This document shows positions 1-12,600 of a DNA stretch of 64,000 bases, piece after piece (positions within the stretch are counted from its first letter, which is position 1; each line of letters begins with the position of its first letter). The position numbers and the translations under genes are program-made. Below the pieces are notes generated by a model. The model did not search any database. It saw nothing but the letters and a program-made list of their open reading frames with translations, and was not told where the DNA came from. This DNA is from Apostichopus japonicus. Lineage: Eukaryota; Echinodermata; Holothuroidea; Aspidochirotida; Stichopodidae. The DNA lies in contig NC_092573.1 of NCBI RefSeq assembly GCF_037975245.1, positions 1,112,001 to 1,176,000 of the forward strand, read 5' to 3'.

Positions 1-3000
1 GATTGCATCATAGTGCAGGCATCGTTGCCAGCAATGATCATTATTATAAAATAACTAGTTGATGTATTTATTTTTGTGTGTACTGTAGGCTAATCATGAT
101 AATGAAGGGATGATGAATGCAAAGATTCCTAAAAGATACAGGAAAAATCTCTAAAACATTCATGGAATGAAAACTATCGGGTTCCCTTCTGCTAGGAGAA
201 AAACTCGAGACTGTGGTCTGAGGGACTTGGTAATTATTCAACGTTAGAAAAGTACGTAGGCATTTGTATTAGTACTCACAGACATACGATGTTTAATAAT
301 AATGATAATAACTAGTCTTATATGGAGCAGACTCCAACAAAAGTTGTTCACTGCGCTTTACGGGTGCTGAATGTACAAAAACTAATAGAGTTGAGAGAAA
401 AGAAAAGCTTTAAGACAGCGCTTGAATCGAATAATAGAATCTAAAGACCTACAGTAACTTCAACCGAGAGGGAGTTCCATAAACGTGGTGCAGCATTCAG
501 AAAGCTACAGTCACCAAAAGATCTTTTACGTGACATTGGAACCTGAAAGTTAAAACTGATAATGCAAACGTATTGGTCTACATTTAGCTTGCTGATGTAA
601 GAGAACATTAAGGGAGGTTGGGGTACCAGTTTTAATGGCACAAAAAAAAAGAATGAGGATTTTATAATCAATACAGAGTCTTATTGGTAACCAGTGTAGT
701 TCTTCCAGTATATATATATAGGAGTGATGGGGGTAAACCTGTTCGAGCAGGACGGTTCAAGCAGCCGTGTTTTTGATCCTTTGCAATCTCGAAAGTTGGG
801 ATGTACACTAAGACAGCAATTAAGTCTTGCATATAACTCAATATGAATTCCCCAGGTTGCCTTAACTATCCCAATGACATCATTGAAGGATATATAAACA
901 GTGCAAGATACATTAAAATTAATTCCAACGACCAGTATCATCATAACCGCATTTAATAACACTTGATATATAATTGAATAACTGCGTGAACAAACAGTCC
1001 CCTAATTGCAACATCCCCATGTTATGACTAATTTGAAACGGATTTAGTTTTAGAGATCACAAAGGGCCAATTACGTCTACTTTGGTTCTATCTGTTTTGC
1101 ACACAATTTAAGGGGCTGGGTGTAATCAGCTGTTATATCCAGGATATATAACACAGTTCCTATAGCATAAACAGGAAGTTCATATTTTTCCCATTACATG
1201 TCTCACTATATTTCCCCAAATCCTTATATAATAATTGACAATTGCAGAAACCATTTCACCTTAGGCTGTTATTGTCATAATAGGTATTGTCCTAGTTTTG
1301 AAGCAGCCATTTCAAGGAAAAGACACCAAGCATACATGTATACTCTATGCAACCAGTTTCAAAAAGTAATGCACGACAAATATCAATTCCTTGTTCAGAC
1401 ATACTAAAACTACTTTCTTTTTCCTAAATAACAAGTTCTACTTTCGAACAGGTACCGATTTTCCTTCCGAAATTCCTCAGGAGTGAAACTAAAACTGCAA
1501 AATTGAGGGGGAAGGGAAGGGGAGGGGGAGGGGAGTGAAGTAAATTATGATCACAAATACCAACAGGAAATTATATTACAGTAATAAAATATCACTGTTT
1601 CAAAACTTAACAAGGTGGACACAGTACTATATAGGTAGTGTGGGTAGATTACTAGATTACCGGGTACATATACAGTATGTATTGTTGAGACAGATAAGGA
1701 AGTATATTATTGGATTGGAAAACCTGGTCAACTGATATTAATTTGCTCTAGACCTCTTCTGCCGCAAAAGTAATACTGAGTAACCATGCTATTAAAGCTC
1801 TCTGCTAACAATATTCAACCCTTTCCCTGAATGTACCCCAGGAGGATTCAACTAGCCCCTCTCTGTATTGTTCCCTACCCCACGGGCCATCATCCCATTG
1901 ACCTCACCACTGTGGACCTGATCAACCACTAAAAGCAGCTGTGTATATATTTCGATATTACTAAAATATTACAGGGTGGGCTGGCGCAGCTTTCAGCTGT
2001 AATTCTTGATCATAATATCTATGTTTTAACTTCAATGATAAATTATGCTAATTGGGCAAGGCCTAAGGTACTTCTAATGTGATAGTGGTGTTTGCAAGCT
2101 TGTTATTCTCCAGATGGGCATGTAAATTTTACTCTATCTAAACACACTTTACTCCCAATCCATGAAGGTAAAACATTTGTTGTTACTGTGATTTAAACAG
2201 CCATAAACAATTTACATAAAATGCTTTGGGATAAAAAGTTTATGGAGGTAAATTTACAACAACTGTACTGTAGTTCCATAATCCAGTAAACTGTCAGTGT
2301 AGCAAATTTCAGAGTATCACAAATTTATGAGATAAATCAAATTTGAATACAATTTTTTTCAAATTGGTTTTAATCCACAAGTTACATTCAGAATTTTTAC
2401 AGCCATTATTTCTACAGAAGATGACAGTGTTTTCTAATACGGGGAATCGAGCAACAAGGGTTTGACATAAACATGGTGGCAATTTGGATGATCATTTACA
2501 ACATTTGATGAGATAAGTGACAAAACGTGTCATGACAGGGAAGGATGAACAATCGTTTCTAAATGGTCATTCCGTCATGATAGGGTAAAACCCCTAAATA
2601 TGCATACAAGGTTTGCTTAAGTCTCACACTAAATGAAAACTGCAGCTGACTTTCCAAACAACCACACGTTCTTCCAACTACTAAATTCCTAACATCGCTT
2701 TCTTTCTTTTTATCCCCAAAGTCTCTCTAACAATTAAAATTCAAGTAGCTGTTTTGTGTCCTATTACAGAAGCTGATTACTACTTTTATGATCGGACGTC
2801 TGAGTACGTAATTGGTAGTTTCAATACAATCGTAGTACTCCGTCTTTCTATATATGTAAACACCTGGTTTCGATATGTAACACTTTTAGTATTGCTACTG
2901 AAACACTCCAAAAGGAAATGATTTCACAAGAAAATAATGCAGCTTTTGTGATGTTGCGTGTGAAAACATGCCACTCGGTTAATGACTAATTGGAGCTCTC

Positions 3001-3691
3001 AAGCCGCGTCCAAAATTAACAGAGGGCGCTGTCATATCGCTTCCATCTAGTTCACCAAACCATTGACAAGCTGCAGTGTGGGACTGCAGACAATCACAGT
3101 ACGGCTAGGTGATCACTAATAGTATATGATTTTGTTTGTAATTATTGAAGAGATCTATTGAACCATATCTTTTTCAGTTTCAAGTCAGACTAGCCTACTG
3201 TATGTGTACATGCAAGTTCATCCGTCATGTTCGTATGCATGTGTGTGCTTTCGCATGATTGCGTTACTTTAATTCAAAGATATGTGTGAACAGCTTTATA
3301 GATCATTACTATTAGGACTGATAAGACAGCGCCCTCTGTTGCAATGCTGGGGCACCCCGCTAACCTGACAACTTGGTTACATATTTCTCAACGAATAAAG
3401 TGGCAAGTAGAATATAAGGATATGAGGTTTAGCTGGATTGATAAATTGATACAAACACTTAGACACATTACACTCTTGCAAACATGTTCTAACAAAGAAG
3501 GAAAGCATTTCTACTGGAATGTGACAGATAGAAACATAGACAGACAGTCAGACAGACAAACAGACATATTTATAAGTGGAATGTGATGGCAAGATCATTT
3601 ACTTTACCCAGTTGTACTATCAATCATATCTGCCACCTACAGTAGCACATTCTACAATTATTGCTGCATGAAAATTGCTGACGTCATAGAA
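1..3691. other. No gene recognised (left edge)
   Basis: AT-rich DNA with one dispersed repeat (293-363), a G-rich run near 1507-1535 and short ORFs without protein character. It probably lies within the furin gene (a downstream intron, minus strand), since the gene runs off in this direction. Confidence 0.5.
293..363. repeat. Dispersed repeat with TAA-rich start and TGCGCTTTAC end, copy 1
   Basis: It runs from AATAATAATGATAATAAC through CTTATATGG to CACTGCGCTTTACGG. This layout (TAA-rich lead, TTATATAGCGC-like box, GCGCTTTAC box about 50 bp later) is seen in a common short repeat of marine invertebrate genomes. A second copy lies at 43633-43700. Confidence 0.5.
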
Positions 3692-4608
3692 ACAAGAGCA
3701 TCAATGATGCAGTATCTCAATACTGGAAGTTTTAATTTTGATTCCTAATTTCAAATCTTTGCTCTGTCTCTACAATTATCAATATCAATCATGGTACAAC
3801 AAATATATAACTTGCATTTTTGCTACTTTGCCACGAATAGTCTCTGCAGGTTACACTTTATCCTGCTAGTCTTGCCTTTAGCGCTCATTGCCTGTTAGTC
3901 GAAAGAACGACGTTGCAAGGTTTAGTAATGTCATAGAATATTTAAGAACTTGTTTTTCATGTGGTATCCTTCATCTTAGGTCAGTCTCTGTTGGACTTTT
4001 TGGTCATATAGTTTGATGTCAATGACAACAGCCAAATTAGAAGAGGCGAACAACTCGACCATATTCTTGATGCCTGCCTTGAGAGCTAGGCCTATTGACC
4101 TACTGTATGTTAATGTAGACTGTAGTGGTGACTACCATCAAAACTGTGTCCACTTCTAGATATCAAAACAACCCACGTTTTTCCATCTCAATTTTTCGGA
4201 CATGAAGATTTCATGGATTTATGACTTGGAAAAAATAATGTAAAAGAAGATTACAAGTTTTTATATGCAAGTGATGGGTGGCCTCCTCTTCCCCTAATAG
4301 CCACCTCAGTTCCTCTTCATTTTGTTATTTTATTTTAATTCTTTGTACATTTGATGTCAAACATTACAGGTTCAAAAGAAAGCTAAACATACTTCTTATA
4401 ACCTTATACATCTTAGGCCTATATCCTTATAAATAAAACATAACCTTATACAATTTTTATTGTCTTATCAAAGTTGTGATGCTATGGCCGGCTCCTCTTT
4501 TATACGTACCCATCAAACAAACTTACCCTGGTCCTTCCTAGGAAAAGCTGTCTGAACACCAGTACAATGCTAATGTGGCTATCACTGAAAGCCTAATAGG
4601 CCTAGTGG

Positions 4609-4610
<2 letters not shown>

Positions 4611-4647
<37 letters not shown>
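4611..4647. repeat. (TA)n microsatellite within dispersed repeat copy 1
   Basis: An uninterrupted TA run followed by poly-T. The sister copy near 63640 has only a few TA units. Confidence 0.95.
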
Positions 4648-4659
<12 letters not shown>

Positions 4660-4791
4660 ATTGCACTAGGCCTACAGTAAATAGCCTTCAGAAATACAAG
4701 AATGTGTATACGTAATTATGCAAAATACATGAAGGGCAATCAAACAAACTTATCATGGCCCTTGCTCTGAAAAGCTACCTGAACACCATTA

Positions 4792-6503
4792 TAGTGTTCA
4801 ACCGATTATGCATAACAGAAAATACCGATTACTGATTATTTTTTCATAATCGTACCGATTCCGATTATTTGAAAATGAGAAAATATCCCGTTTATACGAA
4901 ATCGGTAATAAAGTTTGACAGAAACAATTGTTGTGATTTTCCCCAGTTTCCTTTTGCTTCGTTGTTATACAAGGCTCTAAGGTACCATTTTGTATGTACC
5001 AAATTACCTCTGGAGTTTCTCGGAAAGAAATTTTTTTTTTTAAATTTCCAAAATACGGAGATATGACATCCTACCTAGTCAGCACTGTGCTAAGCGAATG
5101 GCCTAACCACCTCGACGTAAATGTCACCTGTTAATGGCTTGAAATGGGCTACGAATAGTTACTCAAAATATCCATCTCAAAAAGTATCTCAGACAAACCA
5201 TCCATCTGCAATCTTTACCAAAGTGTAAATTTTAATGACATATTGCCTTCATTCCGACAATATTTTGTACTTATTTTCAGTATTATACCGTTTAGAACAA
5301 ATAGAAATGTTACGAACTTGAAGTTAAACATACCTATTCGTTACCTATATAACTCCATTCAGGTTCAATTAGAATGTGCAAGCTTAGGCCAAACTGAAAA
5401 GCAAATTGTACCATCGTAACTTGTTTAAAATTACTCTAAAATGTAATACCAGATTGATGTAAAGAAATAATAACAACTAGAAACTACTCCAATATAAAAT
5501 ATAACATTCCCTCTATAAGACATATCACTTACATTACCTTCCAAACAAATGCCGATTTCCAGCAAATTGAAAGTTGTAAACTAAGCTACGCAATTTTTTT
5601 TTTTTTTTTTTTTTTGCAAACCGATGGTTAGGCTACATTTCCCATTGACCTAGTGTGGTTGTTAGGCTAACATGTGGTCGAAGATTGCAGTTTCCGTGGA
5701 TATTTTTAGTTTTTATTTGCGACACAACTAGAGCGAATAAACAGATGTCAAGTTTAGATTTCCATGCAGTTGATTTAGTGTGAAGTAAGGCTACTATGTT
5801 GTCGGAGATTTGTGAGGATTTTAGGTTATTTTCGCTGGTACTGCAGGCCGTAATTTACCACGGGAAGTTCCCGGTGATTGTGCGCGACCCTCTCGCACTG
5901 CTTCAAATTTTGATGCGGGGTGAGAAAACTGTTTGCGCGATTCGCGATGCAACTGCAATTCCTAGCTAAAGCAAACGCATGTCACAATTAATTTTACACA
6001 GACACCTGATATAAAGAGGGCGATTTTTTTTTATTTCATTTTTCTTTTTCGCACTCGTAATTGTGCTTTAGGAGGGCTTTTTAGCACTTGCGAGGGCGAA
6101 TCGCCCGTTGCCCCCGCTTATTTCCTACCCTGTCCAGCACATTCCTGAATTCGCGAAATTGCTATTGCTGCTATGCTTACTGTGCCAAGAAATATGCAGC
6201 CAATAACCACGAAGGAAGCAAAATCGGCGACCCTGGCAGCCTAATTTGATGAAAGTATACACTGTGAAAGACGTATAGGGGGTGCCTTTTTTTAATATTT
6301 CGTAGTAAAAGAACAAACCTAATTCATCAGTTGATATTTTCAACTTCCATATGTTTTTGAATAATGATATTTTCACCTTCCATATGTTTTTGAATAATCG
6401 GTATGACATAACTGGTATTCCACGTAATTTTTACCGATACCGATTATGTACCGATTATGCAATATTCGTACCGATTCCGATTAGGTTAATCGGTTGAACA
6501 CTA
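4792..6503. mobile_element. hAT-like element with TAGTGTTCAACCG ends, 1.7 kb
   Basis: The left end TAGTGTTCAACCGATTA and the right end TAATCGGTTGAACACTA are perfect inverted repeats. The flanks CACCATTA (4784-4791) and CACCAGTA (6504-6511) are an 8-bp target duplication with one change, and the sister repeat copy has a single uninterrupted site. Both termini carry a cluster of ACCGATT/CCGATTA words within 90 bp, the expected layout of subterminal transposase-binding sites. The interior has a poly-T run at about 5590-5615 and no recognisable transposase, so it is non-autonomous or decayed. Confidence 0.85.
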
Positions 6504-8096
6504 CACCAGTACTATCCTTAAATGGATGTTACGTAGAATTCAGCAGTACAGAATGTAATTAGCATGCAATACACTAACACCTCGCGTACCTAACTACAGA
6601 AAAGAAAATTGTTCGCGAGGGTAGCCATTTTCGTATATCTAACATGTAGCTGTTATGAGTCATAGCCAATCTGCTACAAAACAGACTTGGGGGCGGGGCT
6701 TAATCATCAAAAACGGACCTTTTTACTAAAAGTAGGGGCGGCAGCTCAGTGTTGTTTTAAGAAAGAAAAATCATTTAAACATCAAATAAAGCAAATAAAA
6801 GCCATTAAATGTCATATACATGTAGTAAAATTCTTATTAATACCTACCTGTAAACAACAAATGGAAGTTTAAAATTTTAATAAAATATATAATACATAGG
6901 ACCCTATCTTAGACGATACCACTGTTGAAAGACAGTTCTATTCTATTCTCTTTCATAAAACATAAGTTTTGGAGCGTGTGCAAAACAGGTGTGACAAAGT
7001 GTGTTTTCAGTCCAAATTTGCCCGATTTGGACATAAATCGGTGAAAAAGTCACAGAATGAGATACAATTCTGGAATAAAAAATGGTAACTTTTGTTGGTC
7101 TATATGATATATTCTTGCTCTGGAAATTCCAGAGAAAAAGAACTTTGTTTGAAGACGCTGAAAAATTTTTAAGAGAAGAGAAAGTCCCACTTACTGTTAC
7201 AATATCTCTATACATGTAATGTATTGAGATAAAAAATATATTTCGATAACATTTTGGCTATGTACACTCGTATTTATTTGACAAAGAAACACATCATCTC
7301 TGACCTCTTGTTGAGCGAAGTGGACTTTATGGTCAGCTATAGTGATTTATTTAAATTTAACACAGTAGTGAATTCAGTACAAACACATAACATTTATAAC
7401 ATAGGTTACATTTCTCTTAGGATTTACTGTGTTAGGCTATCTGCAATCATACATGTGCTATACACTGAAATAATCAAAGGAATTGGTCTCGATGCTGTTA
7501 CATGTGATTAGTAATCTACTTGTTGGTACAGTTTGTCTTAGACTAATGTGTTTTTGCATCAATTTTAAATACTTGAAAATTTGAGGGACTGTTCTTAGAG
7601 CTATTAGCAGCCTAGGATGTAACTTGAATATTTTAACTATTTACAGTTTTTGTGACATTCTAGCAGTCTAAGACACACTGTAAAGAATCTCTGGCAACTC
7701 AATGACAATTAAAACTTCTTACCTCTAATAAACTAATGACAACATACAAAAGGACCAATATTTATCAGAGTCAATCATGCAACTCAATTTTTCCCCTTTT
7801 TATTTTTGTGTCCCTTTGATTGCAAATTCCTTTGTCAATCTTACTACTGAGTGTGTAAAACGAACAACTGCCTGTCCCTCATAGCTATATGGTGAGAAAT
7901 GATGCAAATAAAACACTCAAATTCTGAATACTAGCACATTAGCACGAATACTTATTTTCTGAAGCATATAAAACAAAAGCAATATCACAACCTGGTTGAA
8001 AACTGCTAACAGTATCTGAGGCACAGCAACTGTGAAAAGTCTCTGAACAACCAAAACAAAATACACTTCTAGGCAACTTGGGTGGTAGAATTAGGA

Positions 8097-8420
8097 GGGG
8101 TATTGACCGGTACTGATCGTCCCATGAGGGTGCACCATGTTAAAACGTTTAACCAGTTCGCTATATAGGCTGGAAGACTGCTGAGGTTGTCAGGAGACAG
8201 GTCAGCAAGGAAAGGGAATTACTGTTGCCAGCTTTTAGCCACACGATCAAATTAACAATGTGCAAATACTGAAACATGCATCTTAGGACATGTTGAATAG
8301 TTTACACAACTACTTCAACAACCATGCCATAAGTATTCGGCGATGACAACTTATTTATAGAACATGACAATGGAAACGAGAATAGCTGACTTCTACGAAG
8401 GACCGGTCAATACACCGAAA
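8097..8420 (-). repeat. ACAGGTAAG-family repeat copy with inverted GTATTGACCGGT ends
   Basis: The segment is bounded by GGGTATTGACCGGT (8098-8112) and ACCGGTCAATAC (8401-8414), which are inverted repeats. Inside, the words GAGGGTGCACCATGTTAAAAC, AACCAGTTCG and GTCAGGAGACAGGTCAGCAAGG match the other family members near 24.7 and 32.4 kb. No ORF was seen. Confidence 0.5.
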
Positions 8421-11400
8421 GTAAACTTGGGGGAATTACAGCCTCCGCGATTATTAAAGTTTATATACTGTCATAACCAAAGTTCCGTATTTAAACTTAA
8501 GAATTAAAATTGTACCATTTCAAAAGAATGTCAAGCAAATTCAAACACTCTGAGAAATTTATTGCTACACCACACGTGAAGGAGTTACTCAGATGGTACC
8601 TACTACTACAGTAACGGTGCAAAGTAGGTCCTGTTTCACGCCTTGATTGTGAAACAAATTATACAGCCTACATAGCTGTGTGCATAGTGTAGTGTACACA
8701 CTTCACCATATACAAAGCAGCTTTCAGTAATGACAATGAATACTTTAGACTGTTATGCAGTAAAGACATAACAGTCTTAAAATGGTGTCATGGGGTGTAA
8801 TAAAGTGATGACAGGATTCCTTAAATAACATGTACAGTACACGGTAGGTGTATGACGCCGGTTTGGTAAGGGAAATATCCTGCCTTTTAAAAACAAAGTA
8901 TTTATAGACATCATTGCTCTATTGCAATACTGCAGTAGCTGTTTTGGTAATTTGGGGTCAATTTTAACAAACCCTATCCTGAGTAAATTACTCTCAAAAT
9001 AGAATTACAATTGCTCAACCCTTTTGTCGATGTCTTTCATTATGCCCAACGACACGAAAAAAAAAAATTGGAAAAATGTCTTTTGATTCTCAACACTTCT
9101 TTGTTAAAAACACATATTTGATATCAGCATTATTAATCACATGCAACAAGCAAAAATTGGAAAATTTCAGAGTTTTCAACTATATTGCATTTACTTAATT
9201 TATCGTCGAGGTAATGAATTACACTGTTATGGGATTTCTGTATCCAATTTAGCATTTTTGACAAAATTTACCAAAACCAACTTAAATTACTACTTTAATA
9301 ACAAAAAAGTTTAATTTATAATAAGTTTTTTCAAGGACTTTGTTGAACGTGTCAATAATGTAAACATACAAACCTATTTTTTTTTTCAATTCACACACAT
9401 ACATACATGATTGTACTTTAATAATCAAATCAAATCCAACCTGAAGGGACACTTTTCACCCAACAAATTTTAATTAAATTTATTCACTGCTGACAAGCAT
9501 TTTTCCACATCATTTATTTACGCAGAAGGCCGCAAATGGTACCGTACAGTGGTGTTTAGAACACTTCCAAAACAGGCACTATGAGTTAATATAAACTAAT
9601 GAAGAGCCCTTGCAACGAAATAATTATGTGGAACACATATAAAGACTCGGAATCTCGCAACCCTTTAAATGTACTTACATCTAACAAGCTCAGCATCATG
9701 ATATGTTCAGACAGGACGGGGATAATATGATAATACAATGTTGCCAGCTTACAAGTTTTGAAGTATCCAGCTGGTTGCTCTTGTAACAAAAGCCTCTCCC
9801 CCTGCAGAAACTGGAGCACAAGATAACCCGAGAAACTCCCTGGTTTGGGTATAAGTGGGTTAACCATTGGTGACTAAGAGACATGTGTTGTGGCCTTCTT
9901 AAATGGTTGATAGGAAGTAATAGGGTAGAGGGTTATTTAAGGAGCAGCATGAAAATGTTACTAGTTTTTTATAGGCTAGGGAATTAAATCTGAGTGTGCA
10001 TGTACAGGAGAAAGGTAATACATTTTTAAGTTATCTTTCTTCCTTAAAATCCAAATTTGTGTTTATATTTTCATAAATATTAAACTTATATATAACTCAT
10101 TAATAGCTGACTATCAGAGTTAAAATAATTTGGATTTGACATTTTGCTTTATTTTAGAGGAAAAAACCTCTAAAGAAGGAAATTAAGGCAAGTTTGCAAG
10201 AACATTCCAATCTATTTTTGGATAAATATATTTACAATCTTGTGGAAGGTAACCTTCAAAGATTCAACTTGAATTATGTTGTTGTAGGTCAAAGCAATTT
10301 TGCAAATTTATAGAAAATATGACAACCCATCCTACCCCATTTGCTAGAAATTCTCTGAGATGTTTCAGGCTATTCTCAAGGAGTTAATAAATGAAGAACA
10401 TTCTTTATTTGATAAGTTTCATTCAGTCCTGACTTGATTTTTTTATTACCCCAGGGGTACCCACAACTGATGCTGAAATTAGTCCCTTCGTTTGGAGAAG
10501 TTAAAAAAAGGTTGGCGCCTCGGTCTGACAATTTTGTTTTTTAAAACTCCTTCAAACTGGAGCAGACAAGCTCTGCCCAAAAATTTAGTGGAGGTGGCAT
10601 AGATTTAACAGGTTTCATCTGAATAGAAAACGGATATCTGGAAAACTCTAAAAAATAAAATAATTCACAGCCAGTCTCATCTCTGGGGCTTGAGGAATCA
10701 ATCAGGGGAGACTACCGGTAAACAACTGTGACGGCAGACGATATTGATAACGTTTTCAGATGATACACTAGGGATAACATGTTACGCTAATCACGTCCAC
10801 GACTTGAAACAAAACCTTGGACGTGTCCAGACGTTACTTTCCCCCTTGCATCTGCTTTCTTTCTTTATTAATGCTAATTTGCAAAATTGGGTTCATTCTG
10901 AGGTTAGAAGAAGCTGCCAATAAAACGACATTTAAATTCAAAATCGATGGAAAAATTCATTATGTGGCCTCCCAGAAATAATCTGATTAAATTTGTTTTA
11001 ATTTAGTCGGAGGGGAAGGGGGAGGGAGACAACTCTCAGGTCAGCACCCCTTCCTTTGTATAACCCAGTCAATGATATATTCACAAGCAAGGTAAATGTT
11101 CCTCCTTAAATGAAAGACTTCCAAATAATCAAAACCTTTAACAGAGTCTGGTTATATGCCACAGGTTGTTCAACACTATGAAAAGAGATCATGCCCCAGA
11201 GTTTTCTTGGGCCCTCAAGCGTGTTGGCTAGAAAAACTTGAAACGGAATATGATACCCAAAGAGGGATTCCTGACGATATTAGTCGCTTATTAATCTTGT
11301 ACAGTGAAATATGATTAGTTTACCAGGTGACGGAACGAATACAATTCTAAAAGATGCCATCTGAAAAATAAGTAATGAGAAAAACGACAGATAACGTCAC

Positions 11401-11635
11401 CTCCGTGGCAACAACTTTACCGTGCATAGGTAGAATGGAAACAGGTAAGAGAAGAGTGAAGTAAATTTACTGATTTCATCATAAGTTTACATGATAGAGA
11501 GAGAGAGTGGATTAGTTGGGAGGAGATAGGTAAGTGAAAAATCAAAACAAATCTGGAATGATATAAATTTGCACAAACACTTGTAATAATGATGTGGCAT
11601 ACAAGTATCCATCTTCTCGTTTTGAAAATACTCCA

Positions 11636-11810
11636 AAACTTACTGGTTTGGATATTTACGAGCCACTAGCATACCTGTCTCCTCACAACCTTAGCACCTC
11701 GTTCTACCGTGCCTAGAATGAACTGGTAACCTTTTAACACTGCGTGTCCTCTATGACCGACCTCCCCAGTCAATGCCCTTCCTTCTCATTATACCATCCA
11801 AAGTGTCTAC
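11636..11810 (+). repeat. ACAGGTAAG-family repeat, plus-oriented copy
   Basis: It begins AACTTACTGGTTTGGATATT, then ATACCTGTCTCC, TTCTACCGTGCCTAG, AACTGGTAACCTTTTAACAC and ATGACCGACC. The same word order recurs at 19152-19330 and, inverted, at 24700-24835 and 32325-32450. An isolated end fragment (GGAAACAGGTAAGAGAAGAG) lies just upstream at 11435-11470. Confidence 0.65.
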
Positions 11811-12072
11811 ATTATGTGTTGTTCGCCTGGTTTTTTCCCTGTTCCATCTGCTCTTTTTGAAAAGTGGAACCTCGATAACCCTGAGGTCACTGGAATTGAA
11901 TTCCGCTCTAGCCAAAAATATTGTTCCTCTTTTCCATTATTGTTTATGATTTTCCACTCATTTTTTCGTTAAATATTTCGTTAGATATTTTCTCATGTTT
12001 GAGCAAGAGGGATGTAATTAAGATGAGACAGGTAAGTGGATAGCAAAGTTAAAATTTGTAAATTTTACTTAC

Positions 12073-12231
12073 CAAATACCACACTTTGGACCATCGCTCG
12101 TCATTAAAATGTGGCTCATACCCATCTTGTACTATTTTTGGACCTATATTTTGATCTAGATTAGCTGCATCTAAATTTACATAATCTCTCTTCATTCTGC
12201 TTTTTATTGTTTGTTGTTCTATCCATCTAAC
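12073..12231 (-). CDS. FURIN: Furin-type proprotein convertase, exon 3 (end of prodomain, autocleavage site)
   Basis: This 159-nt phase-0 exon encodes 53 residues. It begins VRWIEQQTIKSRMKRD, the conserved end of the convertase prodomain (human furin: VQWLEQQVAKRRTKRD). Autocatalytic cleavage is expected after RMKR. The mature N-terminus then has a linker of about 25 residues, rich in Asn, Asp and Gln, before FNDERWSKVWYL, the conserved start of the catalytic region (FNDP.WP.QWYL). The linker is longer than in human furin and closer in length to insect Fur1. The acceptor is ccccacag and the donor is TTG then gtaagt. The next exon should carry the catalytic Asp (DDG motif). I searched the remaining 12 kb by eye for it and did not find it, so the gene most likely continues past the left edge of the window. 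Confidence 0.92.
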
Positions 12232-12507
12232 CTGTGGGGAAGAATAGATGAAAAAAAATATATGAAAATATTTAACAATTCGTGAATCATGAATATTTAG
12301 CAACTTAAGACACCAATCTTAAAAACATTTTACACAACTACTGTGCTGTAGGTATCAGCAGATTGAGAAAGTGCAATGATGGGGAAATGAAGTTACAGAA
12401 AGCAATATTTGTGATTCAGATCTAGTCAATAACCAAGGAAATAACTTGACTATGGACAGGCCAGGAAAAAAGAGGTAACACGGGAACCTCGTTCCCGGGA
12501 AATTTTA

Positions 12508-12600
12508 GTCACTCGCGGGAAATTTTGGAGCAGAGATAAAAAAATAAATCTTCGTCACTCGCGGGAAATTTTGGAGCAGAGATAAAAAAAAAAATAAAAA
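12508..12600. repeat. 46-bp tandem duplication
   Basis: GTCACTCGCGGGAAATTTTG followed by GAGCAGAGATAAAAAAA occurs at 12508 and again at 12554. The copies are identical apart from A-run length. Confidence 0.9.

Larger units (their letters stand above)
3692..6680. repeat. Dispersed long repeat, copy 1 (about 1.3 kb plus inserted element)
   Basis: From ACAAGAGCATCAATGATGC this stretch matches 61046-64000 closely, apart from insertions: 3692-4610 aligns with 61046-62610, and 6504-6680 aligns with the last 200 bases of the window. It is non-coding in appearance. It contains a (TA)n run at 4611-4647 and is split by the 4792-6503 transposon. The repeat's own class is unknown. Its right end is near 6680, where similarity can no longer be followed because the window ends. 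Confidence 0.85.
6681..12072. other. No exon recognised; presumed furin intron 3
   Basis: Downstream of furin exon 3. It contains repeat copies at 8097-8420, 11435-11470 and 11636-11810. The reverse ORF at 9586-9884 has an acceptor-like and a donor-like edge but no convertase similarity. Confidence 0.45.

Noticed and set aside
9675-9800. Possible furin catalytic exon on the minus strand
   Set aside because: It has acceptor-like and donor-like edges, but the translation lacks DDG, HPDL or any convertase motif.
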